This document shows, in pieces, positions 1-8,441 of a stretch of 64,000 nt of DNA. Numbering within the stretch: position 1 is the stretch's first letter; every line of letters begins with the position of its first letter. A model generated the notes under the pieces. It was not told the origin of the DNA. It searched no databases and saw only the letters and a program-made list of their open reading frames with translations. The DNA comes from Halalkalicoccus sp. CGA53 (GTDB taxonomy: Archaea > Halobacteriota > Halobacteria > Halobacteriales > Halalkalicoccaceae), in assembly GCF_036429475.1 (NCBI RefSeq), contig NZ_CP144125.1, positions 1,612,001 to 1,676,000 on the forward strand, given 5' to 3'. Position numbers and translations under genes: made by a program.

Positions 1-270
1 ACCGTCGAGCGGGCGGCCGACGGGTCGGTCGAGCGCGTTACCGACCTGATGACGGATCTGGCCGACGGGACCGAGACGGATCGGTACCCGGTCCCCGGCC
101 CGGTCTCCGGGGTGACGACGCCCGAACAGTGTGTCCTCGCGACGTTCGTCGTGCTCGGGATCGGGACGATCGCCGTCATCGACGGTGCGGACTTCGCGCT
201 CGCGGTCGGGTGTGGTCTGGCCGCGCTCGCGTTCGTCTCGGTCGCGATCGGGATGGAGCGGCGTGGCTGA
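1..270 (+). CDS. C-terminal part of a membrane protein (partial)
   Basis: The reading frame is open from the first base, so the start lies upstream of the window. The visible 89 residues begin with a charged soluble stretch. Two adjacent hydrophobic segments follow (about residues 42-62 and 64-85), and the protein ends with a short basic tail (ERRG). This looks like the membrane anchor at the end of a longer protein. I recognise no family. It converges on the next gene: its stop codon ends at 270 and the neighbour's stop begins at 271. Confidence 0.6.
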   Translation, partial: TVERAADGSVERVTDLMTDLADGTETDRYPVPGPVSGVTTPEQCVLATFVVLGIGTIAVIDGADFALAVGCGLAALAFVSVAIGMERRG

Positions 271-1032
271 TCAGCGTCGGTTCGGCTCCCACTCGGAGCA
301 GGCGTCCATCGTCTCCATCACCTCGTCGGTCGCCCCGCAGTACGGCCGCAGCGAGCCGTTCACCTCGGCGTAGTCGAAGTGAGCGCAGTTGCCGCAGTAG
401 CGGTCGACCGGGGGGCGCTTCGGCGCGGTCATCACGACGGCGTCGCCGCCGTCGCTGACGGGTCGGTCGGGTCCCGTCTCTGGAGAGCCGAGGACGCCGA
501 CGCTTCCGAGTCCCGTCCTCGTCGGGACCTCGACGATACGCGTCTCCCCTCGTTTGAGTACGTTGAGGCTGACGGTCCCTCCCGGAGCGTTCCTGACCTT
601 GAACGTCGCGACGCCGGCGAAGAGACAGCCGAGCGTGATCGCGACGCCCAGCGCGTAGACGGCGGTGACGGCGAGCGTGTAGTCGTTCCCGTAGCCCCAC
701 CAGTCGGCGGGGTAGGCGAGGCGGAAGAGGCCGACGCCGACGAGCGCGAGCGCCGCGCCGACGGCGGCCGCGATCCGGAGGCGGTCGCTCGCGGGGAGGA
801 CGACCGCGATGCCGACGACGACCGCGGGAACGCCGAGGCCGGCGAGCGTGCCGGCGAACCGGCGGGCGGCGAACGTATCCAGCCCGAAGAAAGTGGCGAG
901 GCCGGTCGTCGCGAAGAGCAGTCCGAACACCGAGGCGAGGGTCCCCAGGACGAACAGCGAGAGCCCGGCGACGAGTCGGCGAGACCCGACGTCTCCGACG
1001 GGGCCGTTGTAAACGTCGTCGAGGCCGGTCAT
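271..1032 (-). CDS. Four-helix membrane protein with C-terminal cysteine cluster
   Basis: A 253-residue protein. After a short N-terminus (MTGLDDVYN) come four hydrophobic segments at about residues 20-50, 58-80, 88-112 and 118-145. A soluble C-terminal half follows. Its last 45 residues hold a CGNC pair, a later YCG and a final Cys (DACSEW), which suggests a small metal-binding knuckle, probably for zinc. The start at 1032 is chosen because the upstream extension of this frame has no coding character and crosses the promoter region of the next gene. It resembles uncharacterised haloarchaeal membrane proteins. The function is unknown. Confidence 0.75.
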   Translation of the reverse strand: MTGLDDVYNGPVGDVGSRRLVAGLSLFVLGTLASVFGLLFATTGLATFFGLDTFAARRFAGTLAGLGVPAVVVGIAVVLPASDRLRIAAAVGAALALVGVGLFRLAYPADWWGYGNDYTLAVTAVYALGVAITLGCLFAGVATFKVRNAPGGTVSLNVLKRGETRIVEVPTRTGLGSVGVLGSPETGPDRPVSDGGDAVVMTAPKRPPVDRYCGNCAHFDYAEVNGSLRPYCGATDEVMETMDACSEWEPNRR

Positions 1033-1135
1033 AGCCGGCGTATGCCCTCCTCGTATAAAACGGTGTGTCAGATCGGTGTCTGACGCGGCCCCCGATGATA
1101 AACAACCATGTACGAGCGCGGAGAGAGCTACATCC

Positions 1136-3148
1136 ATGGAATCGCTCGAAGACGTCACGCGTATCGTCCACGAACCGGACGCGGAGTTTGTCGCGTCGAC
1201 GAACGTCGCGGCGTTCATGGAGGAGTACGACATCTCCGACTACGACGAACTCATCGAGCGGACCTGCGGGGAGGTCGAGGGGGTAGACGCCTCGGGGATC
1301 GACTGGTTCTGGGACGAGATGGTCTCCTATCTCGATGTGGAGTTCTACGAGCAATACGACACGGTCCGCGACGACACCGACGGTCCGCAGTTCACCGACT
1401 GGTATCCAGGAGGGGAGATCAACCTCGCGCACAACCTCTGTGACAGACACGCCGCGCTCGACTCCGGAACCAGAAACAAAGTAGCGCTCATCTGGGAGGG
1501 CGAACCCGGTGAGGTCCGGGAGGTGACCTACCACGAACTACACCGCGAGGCGAACCAGGTGGCGAACGCGCTCGACGACCGCGGGGTCGAGACCGGCGAC
1601 ACCGTCGCGCTCTACATGCCGATGGTGCCCGAGGTCGTCTCGATCCTCTACGGCTGTTTCAAGGCCGGCGCGATCGCGGTGCCGATCTTCTCCGGCTTCG
1701 CCGCCGACGCCGTCGCCACCCGGATCGAGGACGCCGACTCCTCGCTCCTTTTCACCGGCGACGGCTTCTACCGCCGCGGGGGCGAGATCCGGCTGAAGGC
1801 GAGCGCGGACGAAGCGATCGAGGAGGCCGCGGCCGAAGGGACCGAGATCGAGGACGTGATCGTCGTCGACCGCCTCGGCTCCCGGGCGGCAGGCGAGATC
1901 CAGTGGAGCGAGGACCGGGACGAGTGGTGGGACGATGCCGTGAAGAGCCGGGACGACGACTACGAGACGAAACGGCTCCCCTCCGACGCGGAGTCGATGC
2001 TGCTCTACTCCTCCGGGACGACCGGCACGCCGAAGGGCATCGTCCACACGCACGCCGGGGTCGGGATCCAGACCGCGAAGGAGATCCACTTCGGATTCGA
2101 CCAGAAGCCCTCGGATCGGTTCTTCTGGGTCTCCGATATCGGCTGGATGATGGGGCCGTGGACGCTGATCGGCAACCACACCTTCGGCGGGACGGTGTTC
2201 ATGTACGAGGGCGCACCCGACCACCCCGGCCCCGATCGGTTCTGGGAGATGATCGACCGCCACTCGCTCACCCAGTTCGGCATCTCGCCGACGGCGATCC
2301 GCGCGCTCAGAAAACACGGCGAGGAGCCACTCGAGGGCCACGACCTCTCCTCGCTTCGAATCCTCGGTTCGACCGGCGAGCCGTGGGACCCCGAGTCCTG
2401 GCGCTGGTTCTACGAGCACGTCGGCGGTGGCGAGTGCCCGATCATCAACATCTCCGGCGGCACCGAGATCTGTGGCTGCTTCCTGATGCCGATGCCGAAC
2501 CAGCCGCTGAAACCGTGTACCCTCGGTGGACCGGGGCTGGGGATGGACATCGACATCGTGAACGCCGAAGGCCGGTCGGTCGCCGACGAGGGTGAACGCG
2601 GCTTCCTCGTCGCGCGCGACTCCTGTCCCTCGATGACCAAGAGCCTCTGGAGCGGCGACGAACACTACGTAGAGGAGTACTGGAGCACGTTCGAGGAGAT
2701 GTGGGACCACGGCGACTGGGCCCAGAAGGACGACGACGGCTTCTGGTTCCTCCACGGGAGAGCCGACGACGCGCTCAACGTCGCGGGTCGGAAGGTCGGT
2801 CCCGCCGAGGTCGAGGGCGCGTTGATCGATCACCCCTCGGTCAACCAGGCCGCCGCGATCGGTGCCCCGGACGACACCACAGGCACTGCAGTCGTCGCCT
2901 ACGTCATCCTCGAAGACGGGTTCGCGCCGAGCGACGACCTCAGGGCCGAACTCAGGGAACAGGTCGGCGACGAACTGGGTAAGCCGTTCCGGCCGAGAGA
3001 GGTACTGTTCGTCTCCGACTTCCCCCGCACACAGAGCGGGAAGATCGTCCGCCGGGCGGTGAAGGCGAGCTACACCGACGAGGATCTCGGGGACCTGAGT
3101 TCGATCGAGAACCCCGACGCGATCGACGACCTCGACGACGCTCTGTAG
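1136..3148 (+). CDS. AMP-forming acyl-CoA synthetase (acetyl/acetoacetyl-CoA synthetase-like)
   Basis: A 670-residue enzyme of the ANL superfamily. It should activate a carboxylic acid with ATP to an acyl-adenylate and then transfer it to CoA in the cytoplasm. The P-loop SSGTTGTPKG lies near residue 291, the adenylate-binding GGTE motif near 438, and the C-terminal lysine motif SGKIVRR near 637. The length matches the acetyl-CoA synthetase type. The tryptophan-rich WQTE motif that narrows the acetate pocket in true acetyl-CoA synthetases is replaced by ISGGTEICG. That looks more like acetoacetyl-CoA synthetase and suggests a larger acid. The ATG at 1136 is preferred over an upstream in-frame start because the extra residues are not conserved-looking. 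It converges with the hydrolase at 3151. Confidence 0.88.
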   Translation: MESLEDVTRIVHEPDAEFVASTNVAAFMEEYDISDYDELIERTCGEVEGVDASGIDWFWDEMVSYLDVEFYEQYDTVRDDTDGPQFTDWYPGGEINLAHNLCDRHAALDSGTRNKVALIWEGEPGEVREVTYHELHREANQVANALDDRGVETGDTVALYMPMVPEVVSILYGCFKAGAIAVPIFSGFAADAVATRIEDADSSLLFTGDGFYRRGGEIRLKASADEAIEEAAAEGTEIEDVIVVDRLGSRAAGEIQWSEDRDEWWDDAVKSRDDDYETKRLPSDAESMLLYSSGTTGTPKGIVHTHAGVGIQTAKEIHFGFDQKPSDRFFWVSDIGWMMGPWTLIGNHTFGGTVFMYEGAPDHPGPDRFWEMIDRHSLTQFGISPTAIRALRKHGEEPLEGHDLSSLRILGSTGEPWDPESWRWFYEHVGGGECPIINISGGTEICGCFLMPMPNQPLKPCTLGGPGLGMDIDIVNAEGRSVADEGERGFLVARDSCPSMTKSLWSGDEHYVEEYWSTFEEMWDHGDWAQKDDDGFWFLHGRADDALNVAGRKVGPAEVEGALIDHPSVNQAAAIGAPDDTTGTAVVAYVILEDGFAPSDDLRAELREQVGDELGKPFRPREVLFVSDFPRTQSGKIVRRAVKASYTDEDLGDLSSIENPDAIDDLDDAL

Positions 3149-3150
3149 GG

Positions 3151-4032
3151 TCAGCGGAGAAACGTCCGGAGCTCCGAGACGATCCGCTCTCTCCCCCGCT
3201 CCGACGGAAAGTGCGACTCCCCCTCCAGCACGACCGTTCCGACGAGGTACGGGATCACCCGTTCGGCGTGCGGTCGGATCTGTTCGGGCGGGAAGAAGAC
3301 GTCCTCCTCGGCGACCACGAGGAGCGTCGGGGAACCGAACCTCGAGAGCTCCTCGCGTGTCGCCCGTTTCGGGAACGTGCGCTCGAGACGGACCTCGTGG
3401 AAGACCGTGCCGACCAGGTCGACTATCTCTCGGTCTCCCTCCTCGACGGGATCGCTGAACATCGGGGCGACGGCCCGGCCGAGTCGCTCTTCCGTCGGTC
3501 GAAGCCGATAGCGGTACATGGGGAGCACGATCTCGCGGAGCATTCGGACGATCGATCCGGTACCCAGTCCGGCGGGGTTTATCAGCGCCGCCCGGTCGAT
3601 TCGCTCCGGCGCGTACGCGGCGGTCCGGAGGACGATCCCGCCGCCGTACGAGGGCCCCACCATCGCGACGCTGTCGAGGCCGAGTCCGTCCAGTAGATCC
3701 GTCACCCACTCCCCGTAGCTCGAATCCCGCGGCGAGACACGGGTTTCAGCGCTCAGCCCCGGATGACCGATCGTGTCGGGAGCGTAGAGCCGGAACTCGT
3801 CGGCGAGCGGGAGGAACCACTCCAGACTCACCGGGTTCACCATGTTCCCGCCGTGAAAGACGAGCAGTGGGGTGCCATCCTTCGGACCGGTGACAAGCAC
3901 GTGCGTCTCGCCGTAGCGCGTCTCGACCCACCGCTCGTCGAACTCGCCCAGCGAATCGACCATCTCCCGGTATCGGCGCTCGATCTCTTTCTTGCCAGCC
4001 TCGCTCCGGTAGATCTCGGATACCTCGTTCAT
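3151..4032 (-). CDS. Alpha/beta-fold hydrolase
   Basis: A 293-residue alpha/beta hydrolase. The oxyanion motif HGGN is near residue 60 and the nucleophile elbow GPSYGGG near 127. An acidic residue follows strand 7 (VVAEEDVFF, about 244), and the catalytic histidine lies in GESHFPSE (about 273). This is a complete triad, as in esterases and C-C bond hydrolases. The substrate cannot be read from sequence. Its ATG overlaps the stop of the upstream gene by four bases (ATGA), so the two are translationally coupled. Being paired with a synthetase-like protein and facing an acyl-CoA synthetase, a role on acyl esters or thioesters is possible but only inferred. Confidence 0.85.
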   Translation of the reverse strand: MNEVSEIYRSEAGKKEIERRYREMVDSLGEFDERWVETRYGETHVLVTGPKDGTPLLVFHGGNMVNPVSLEWFLPLADEFRLYAPDTIGHPGLSAETRVSPRDSSYGEWVTDLLDGLGLDSVAMVGPSYGGGIVLRTAAYAPERIDRAALINPAGLGTGSIVRMLREIVLPMYRYRLRPTEERLGRAVAPMFSDPVEEGDREIVDLVGTVFHEVRLERTFPKRATREELSRFGSPTLLVVAEEDVFFPPEQIRPHAERVIPYLVGTVVLEGESHFPSERGRERIVSELRTFLR

Positions 4033-4757
4033 CCCGGTCGTCCCTCGATCGGTACCGCATCGACCCGGATCACCTCGACTTCGGGTGCGTCTCCAGCCGC
4101 GACCGCCACGTCGCAGACCTCTCCGTCGGGGAAGACGACCGTCGCACCGGCAGCGAGCGGGGCGAGCACGCCCGCGACGACGGTTCCCGGTGCGGAGAGT
4201 GGGGCGCGGATAGCCACCTCGATCCCGGGTTCGAGACCGCACCCCGTTCGGATAGTGTCGGCCGCATCGAGGAGCTCTTCGTGGGTGTACTCGCCGTCGG
4301 CGGCGACGAGCACGGGGTCGTCTCGTCCGAGGTCCGGCGGGATCGGGCAGGCCGGGTTCTCGCTCCAGACCCCCTCGCCGAAGCCCTGAACTCCTGGTGA
4401 ACTCTCCCCGTCGCCGTAGGCGATCCGGTGACCGCTTCGCCCGATCTCGTAGCCCTCGATTCGGTCGGCGGGCGCGACGAGCAGCCGATCCTCTACCTCA
4501 CTCGGTGGATCGAAGCGAACCCGCGCGCCGAGCAGCGCCGCCCCGAACAGCGAGAGCAGCGGCGCGCCGCTCTCCTCGCTCACGACCGCGACCGTGGTTT
4601 CCGAACCGACCCCGAAGTGCCGGAAGAAGTTCCCCGTCTTCTGTGCGGTCGTGATGAACTGGTAGTAGTCGTAGCGGGTGTTCACGCCGGTCGGGGCGCG
4701 AAGCGCCGTGTCGCGCGAGCGTCGGTCGCGGGCGACGATCTCGCCGATCGTATCCAT
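4029..4757 (-). CDS. ANL-like (acyl-CoA synthetase-like) protein lacking the ATP-binding loop
   Basis: A 242-residue protein that resembles only the N-terminal subdomains of AMP-forming acyl-CoA synthetases. Residues 25-85 match the first Rossmann-like part (YQFITTAQKTGNFF, then a beta strand VAVVSEE). Residues 150-210 match the part that normally follows the P-loop (THEEL, then GVLAPLAAGATVVFP). Where SGTTGxPKG should stand there is only VLVAADGEY, and the adenylate and lysine motifs of the C-terminus are absent. Catalysis of adenylation is therefore unlikely. The reading frame is intact and ends inside the start of the hydrolase gene (four-base overlap), so it looks like a maintained accessory subunit rather than a fresh pseudogene. 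Confidence 0.7.
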   Translation of the reverse strand: MDTIGEIVARDRRSRDTALRAPTGVNTRYDYYQFITTAQKTGNFFRHFGVGSETTVAVVSEESGAPLLSLFGAALLGARVRFDPPSEVEDRLLVAPADRIEGYEIGRSGHRIAYGDGESSPGVQGFGEGVWSENPACPIPPDLGRDDPVLVAADGEYTHEELLDAADTIRTGCGLEPGIEVAIRAPLSAPGTVVAGVLAPLAAGATVVFPDGEVCDVAVAAGDAPEVEVIRVDAVPIEGRPG

Positions 4758-5035
4758 ACGCTCGCTTCGGTGTGTCGGACGAAAACCGGGCCGGTTCCGG
4801 TTCGTGAGGATCAGCGGGACGTTCCGTAGCTACCGATCGTACCCGAATGACCACTGGAGGCGTACGATGGGTAGAGGGGAGCTCGTTACGGACTTCGTCC
4901 GGTTCGGTCACCCGGTACCGACCCGACCGCTCGGTACGGAAACGTCGGCCGTCTCTCGGTCTCTCCGAACTACGGGGAACGTGCCGAAGGGACACCGTGC
5001 GGTGTTTTTATGAGTGGAGCCACGTCGATAGTCGT

Positions 5036-5740
5036 ATGGCTGAAACGAAGGTCGCGGTGGTGACGGCGGCGGGAAGCGGCATCGGCGAGGCATGTGCACG
5101 GCGACTGACCGGGGACGGATACACCCCAGTTCTGCTGTCGCGGTCTGGGAGCGCCGTCGAGGTCGCGAACGAACTCGGCGGGGACGGGTTCGAGGGCTCG
5201 GTGACCGATCCCGACGACCTGGCTGCTCTCGTCGAGACGACGGTCGAGCGCTACGGTCGTATCGACGCGGTGGTGAACAACACGGGGCACCCGCCGTCCG
5301 GCGACCTCCTCGAGATCTCCGACGAGGAGTGGTACGAGGGGCTCGACCTCGTCCTGTTGAACACTATCCGTACGGCTCGCCTCGTCACGCCCGTCATGGA
5401 AGAACAGGGTCACGGGTCGATCGTGAACATCTCGACGTTCTCGGCGTTCGAGCCCTCCAGCGAGTTTCCCGTCTCGTCGGTGCTCCGGGCCGGACTCGGG
5501 TGTTTCACCAAGCTCTACGCCGACCGATACGCAGCGAGCGGGATCCGGATGAACACGGTGCAGCCCGGATTTGTCGACAGTTACGACGTAGACGAGGAGA
5601 CGAGAGCCAGAATCCCGATGGGACGACCGGCACGAACCGACGAGATCGCGGACGCGGTCGCGTACCTGCTCTCACCCGCATCGAGCTACATCACCGGTCA
5701 GAACGTCCGCGTCGATGGCGGCCTTACAGCCTCCGTATAG
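5036..5740 (+). CDS. SDR-family protein with altered active site
   Basis: A 234-residue short-chain dehydrogenase/reductase-fold protein. The N-terminal dinucleotide motif is AAGSGIG (about residues 11-17), followed by NNTG (about 82) and the catalytic-serine region NIST (about 136). The usual YxxxK pair is absent: the position reads [11 protein letters not shown], with Phe and Arg near the expected Tyr and Lys. The C-terminus has the normal SDR pattern (PGFV, then [14 protein letters not shown]). A divergent SDR branch with an SxxxR-type motif is known, so the protein may still be an oxidoreductase or a binding protein. The ATG at 5036 is chosen because the SDR fold begins directly after it. 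Confidence 0.8.
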   Translation: MAETKVAVVTAAGSGIGEACARRLTGDGYTPVLLSRSGSAVEVANELGGDGFEGSVTDPDDLAALVETTVERYGRIDAVVNNTGHPPSGDLLEISDEEWYEGLDLVLLNTIRTARLVTPVMEEQGHGSIVNISTFSAFEPSSEFPVSSVLRAGLGCFTKLYADRYAASGIRMNTVQPGFVDSYDVDEETRARIPMGRPARTDEIADAVAYLLSPASSYITGQNVRVDGGLTASV

Positions 5741-5757
5741 ACGCCGCAAACTCGCCC

Positions 5758-5775
5758 GCTACCTCGGTCGGTAGC
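5758..5775 (+). terminator. Hairpin after the SDR gene
   Basis: A perfect six-base stem (GCTACC / GGTAGC) with a six-base loop starts 17 bases after the SDR stop codon. It has no long T tract, so it may only help to end or stabilise the transcript. Confidence 0.3.
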
Positions 5776-6130
5776 GTGGTCGACGACACGATCCGTATCC
5801 GGAATGTGCCGACAGGAAGGATCGACGACCAGCTCGGCCACCACATCACCTCACCGCTCCGCCTGCGTCTCCGATTCGACCGTTCACACCTCGACGATCC
5901 CCTCGAGACCACCGCGAAGCCACACACGGTCAGTGGAGGCTCCCGTCGTCGGCCTGCTCATCTTTCAACTGCTCGCAGAACTATCGGCTAAAGGGTGTTT
6001 TCGCTCCCGATGGAGTTGGAGTACTGTCTCTGCCGTGTGGGTGAATCCGTTTCCGCGTTCGAACACCACCGCGGTGGGGTCGATTCGACCTATCGAACGC
6101 TGAAATACTCGCCGGCCGTACCGGTCCACG
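5776..6130. other. Non-coding stretch without recognised features
   Basis: About 355 bases between the SDR gene and the SRPBCC gene. Short open frames exist on both strands but none resembles a protein family or has a persuasive start. A GAAATAC element near 6101-6107 could be part of the promoter of the gene at 6131. I see nothing else. Confidence 0.5.
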
Positions 6131-6568
6131 ATGCGAACGATCGAGACGGAGATCGAGATCGACGCCTCCCCCGAGGAGGTCTGGGACGTGCTGGTCGACT
6201 TCGAGTCCTACCCCGAGTGGAACCCGTTGCTCACGTGGATCGACGGCGAGGCGACGCCGGGGGCTCGGCTCCGGGTCCGGATCGAACCGCCCGGATCGCG
6301 GGGAATGACGTTCCGGCCACGACTCGTCGTCGCGGAGCCGAACCGGAGACTCGAGTGGCTCGGCAGACTCCTCGTCCCACACGTCTTCGACGGCCGGCAC
6401 GAGTTCCGGCTCGAACCCGTCGGCGAGAGAACGCGGTTCGTCCACCGCGAGACGTTCTCGGGGCTGTTGATGCCCGCGGTGCTCGATGGGGAGGGAGTAA
6501 AAGCCGGGTTCCGCGCGATGAACCGGGCGCTCAAGGCGCGTGTCGAGGGCGACGAACCGAGCGATTGA
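6131..6568 (+). CDS. SRPBCC-domain protein (polyketide cyclase/START-like)
   Basis: A 145-residue single-domain protein of the SRPBCC (helix-grip, START/Bet v1) superfamily. The family signature is at the N-terminus: IEIDASPEEVWDVL, followed by YPEWNP. The middle is rich in strands, and the C-terminal helix (AGFRAMNRALKARV) closes the hydrophobic cavity. Members bind lipids, aromatic compounds or other hydrophobic ligands, and some are cyclases or hydratases. No catalytic residue can be named here. The gene is 50 bases upstream of the DHFR-like gene on the same strand and may share a transcript with it. Confidence 0.85.
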   Translation: MRTIETEIEIDASPEEVWDVLVDFESYPEWNPLLTWIDGEATPGARLRVRIEPPGSRGMTFRPRLVVAEPNRRLEWLGRLLVPHVFDGRHEFRLEPVGERTRFVHRETFSGLLMPAVLDGEGVKAGFRAMNRALKARVEGDEPSD

Positions 6569-6618
6569 CGGCTCTCGGGGCCGGTTTACATATCTCGTTT
6601 GCAGAAGTACCGCTACGG

Positions 6619-7161
6619 ATGGGATCCGGTCGGATCACGCTGTACGTCGCGACGAGCCTCGACGGGTTCGTCGCGGACGAGCAGGGTGGGGTCGCCTGGC
6701 TCGAAGCGTTCGACGGTACCGACGAGGACGAAGGACGGAGGAGTTACGAGGCGTTCTTCGAGAGCGTCGACTGTCTGGTGATGGGGTCGCGAACCTACGA
6801 GCAGGTCCTCGGCTTCGGCGAGTGGCCCTACGGGAGAAAGCCGACCTACGTCGCGACGAACAGAGACCTCCCTCGCGCGACGGAACGAATCGAGTTCGTT
6901 TCGGGTGAGATCGGATCGATCGCCGACGACCTCACGAGCGAGTACGACCACGTCTGGCTCGTTGGCGGGGCGGCGTTCGCAGGGTCGTTTCTCGCCGCGG
7001 ATCGTGTCGACGAGATCCGGCTTTCTGTCGTTCCGCTGTTGCTCGGCGACGGGATCTCGCTGTTCGGAGACGGCACTGGAGAGCACAGACTCGCGTTACT
7101 GGACAGTACGGAGCACTCGAACGGTATCGTCGAACTCCGCTGCAGGGTGGGCGAGAGCTGA
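6619..7161 (+). CDS. Dihydrofolate reductase-family (RibD C-terminal-like) protein
   Basis: A 180-residue protein of the DHFR/RibD-C fold, which binds NADPH. It starts with the typical ITLYVATSLDGFVAD. The nucleotide-binding VMGSRTYEQVLGF lies near residue 55, and WLVGGAAFAGSFL near 114 corresponds to the GG(A/G) loop. Bacterial and archaeal members of this short form are poorly defined reductases, often called YwjB- or YyaP-like. True folate activity is not implied. The ATG at 6619 is chosen because the fold begins six residues later, whereas upstream in-frame sequence lies inside the SRPBCC gene. Confidence 0.85.
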   Translation: MGSGRITLYVATSLDGFVADEQGGVAWLEAFDGTDEDEGRRSYEAFFESVDCLVMGSRTYEQVLGFGEWPYGRKPTYVATNRDLPRATERIEFVSGEIGSIADDLTSEYDHVWLVGGAAFAGSFLAADRVDEIRLSVVPLLLGDGISLFGDGTGEHRLALLDSTEHSNGIVELRCRVGES

Positions 7162-7627
7162 TTGGCCTTTCGGAGGGCATCGTAGACCTCATCGGCAGGC
7201 GTTGTTACCGACGACGAGGAGTAGAATCGGCCGCTCACGAGAGATGTGTACTGACCGCCGAGAGATGTACCACTCAGCGTAGATCTTCAGAGACTCGTGC
7301 TGAATACACGGCGTGAATGTGGCACCAGGCGTTGGTGGATCGTTACGGAGTCGGATCGGTCAGTGCAGGGGATCCATGAACCACTGATTCTCAGATAATT
7401 CGATGTACAAGAAACTTACTCGACTCCAACATCTATTCACAAGGTGGCCCTCCACCGCCGGTGGAGCATCGAATTCCGTACTAACCCAAGTTGAGTTAGC
7501 GAAACTTTGCAAGCGGTCATCTAGTACTCCTCGTTCGAACAAACGATAGTCAACTGTGGACACCGCTACGTGCCTGCACAGAGTAATGAGCCTATAGCCA
7601 GAATTCCCATCCGGGGAGACGTTCGAC
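7162..7627. other. Gene-poor stretch at the start of a decayed region
   Basis: About 466 bases, visibly richer in A and T than the surroundings, without a supported gene. A short stretch in one frame (7453-7479) reads HRRWSIEFR, which recalls the end of some haloarchaeal transposases but is bounded by stops. An inverted repeat CTAAC / GTTAG is present at 7481-7499. The stretch may hold eroded gene remnants. Confidence 0.4.
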
Positions 7628-7750
7628 ATGAAATGGCAGATCAAGCAGATCGAATGGGAGGCTGTCGCGGGCATTCTAGCAGCGGTTCTCGCGCTCGTAC
7701 TCCATTTCCTGCACATCGTGGATCTCGACGAGTTGGCGCTCCTGTGGTGA
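7628..7750 (+). CDS. Very small membrane protein, possibly truncated
   Basis: A 40-residue open frame, MKWQIKQIEWEAVAGILAAV and onward, with one hydrophobic helix (about residues 13-32). A GGGGAG element lies about ten bases before the ATG and a CCTATAGCC element about 35 bases before it. The segment EWEAVAGILAAVLAL followed by LHFLH resembles small haloarchaeal one- or two-helix proteins of unknown function as I remember them. Those usually continue with a second helix and a basic RDLR end. Here the frame stops at TGA (7748-7750), and the bases after it would read RLRDRF. It may therefore be a truncated copy. Confidence 0.45.
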   Translation: MKWQIKQIEWEAVAGILAAVLALVLHFLHIVDLDELALLW

Positions 7751-7954
7751 CGTCTCCGCGACCGCTTTTGGATGGTTTGATGACATGATGCCTGTTTCAG
7801 TCTCCTCCCGAGGATTCGGCCTTCGTCTACCCGATGGCTTCATTATCGTGGTTCGTCCACGATTTATCTCACTACGCGTGGCAGCTATACTGCCCGAAGA
7901 TACGGGTGAGACACCTGAATTACTTGGGGTGGGAAACCCATACACATACGATGG

Positions 7955-8155
7955 ATGTCTCCGGGTGAAAGAGTGAAGGTTCGCTTTACCTGCCACGAAT
8001 GCAAGAACTCGTTTAACGGGGAGGTGGAGAATCAGTGGGGCATGTACGAATTTGTTCGTTGTCCAGCCTGCAGTGGCGCGAAGACGACACTGGCTGCAAC
8101 AGCGTCCAGAATGAACGCGGATCACCGAGGAGAGTTCGAAGAGAGGGAGGGGTAA
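7955..8155 (+). CDS. Small zinc-ribbon protein
   Basis: A 66-residue protein with two CxxC knuckles: CHEC at about residues 13-16 and CPAC at about 36-39. They are separated by a strand-like segment, the usual arrangement of a zinc ribbon. A basic start and an acidic tail (HRGEFEEREG) flank the ribbon. A GTG at 7973, six codons later, is an alternative start. The partner and function are unknown. It stands alone in the sparse 7162-8787 region, convergent with the interrupted zinc-finger gene. Confidence 0.55.
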   Translation: MSPGERVKVRFTCHECKNSFNGEVENQWGMYEFVRCPACSGAKTTLAATASRMNADHRGEFEEREG

Positions 8156-8214
8156 CGTCCTCTACGAGCCACGAGTAGGCGAACGTCTTCGGTACGTGGA
8201 GGTTGTTTAGAAGA

Positions 8215-8415
8215 CTACCCGCTCCACTCGCCACCGATGTCTCCAGTGATGTTCTCCCGCTATGCTTCGAACCGCGCCTCACAGGTTTCGGCGGATTCGA
8301 TGTGTTCCATGAATCCGGCACCGCCGTCCCGTAAATTCTCGCTACAGAACGCACAGAACTCTGGATTGGCCCACTCATCGGAATCCCGAGGCGGGTGCGA
8401 ACCGTCAGAGTCCAT
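8215..8415 (-). pseudogene. Small C2-type zinc-finger protein interrupted by an in-frame TAG
   Basis: From the ATG at 8415 the frame reads 51 residues. They include WANPEFCAFCSENLRDGGAG, then a conserved-looking FMEHIESAETCEARFEA, and then TAG at 8260-8262. Beyond that stop the same frame continues as RENITGDIGGEWSG to a second TAG (8215-8217). This layout matches a widespread haloarchaeal small zinc-finger family (I believe DUF7501) in which a Trp precedes the R-E/D-x region, so TAG probably replaces TGG. The promoter appears intact. Either the protein now ends at 51 residues, after the CxxC and the later His/Cys, or the gene is dead. Confidence 0.6.
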
Positions 8416-8441
8416 GTCTGTGATTACAATCTCTGAGTGGA

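Noticed and set aside
176-1534. A 452-residue open frame overlapping the first membrane protein and the synthetase
   Set aside because: It is an arginine-rich shadow frame typical of high-GC DNA. The genes at 271-1032 and 1136-3148 explain the region.
4847-5035. N-terminal extension of the SDR gene at 5036 to an upstream ATG
   Set aside because: The extra 63 residues are basic and without fold character, and the SDR nucleotide-binding motif begins right after the ATG at 5036.
7441-7494. HRRWSIEFR-like stretch resembling the end of a transposase
   Set aside because: Only about nine residues match the general pattern and stops lie on both sides. It is too short to call a mobile element.
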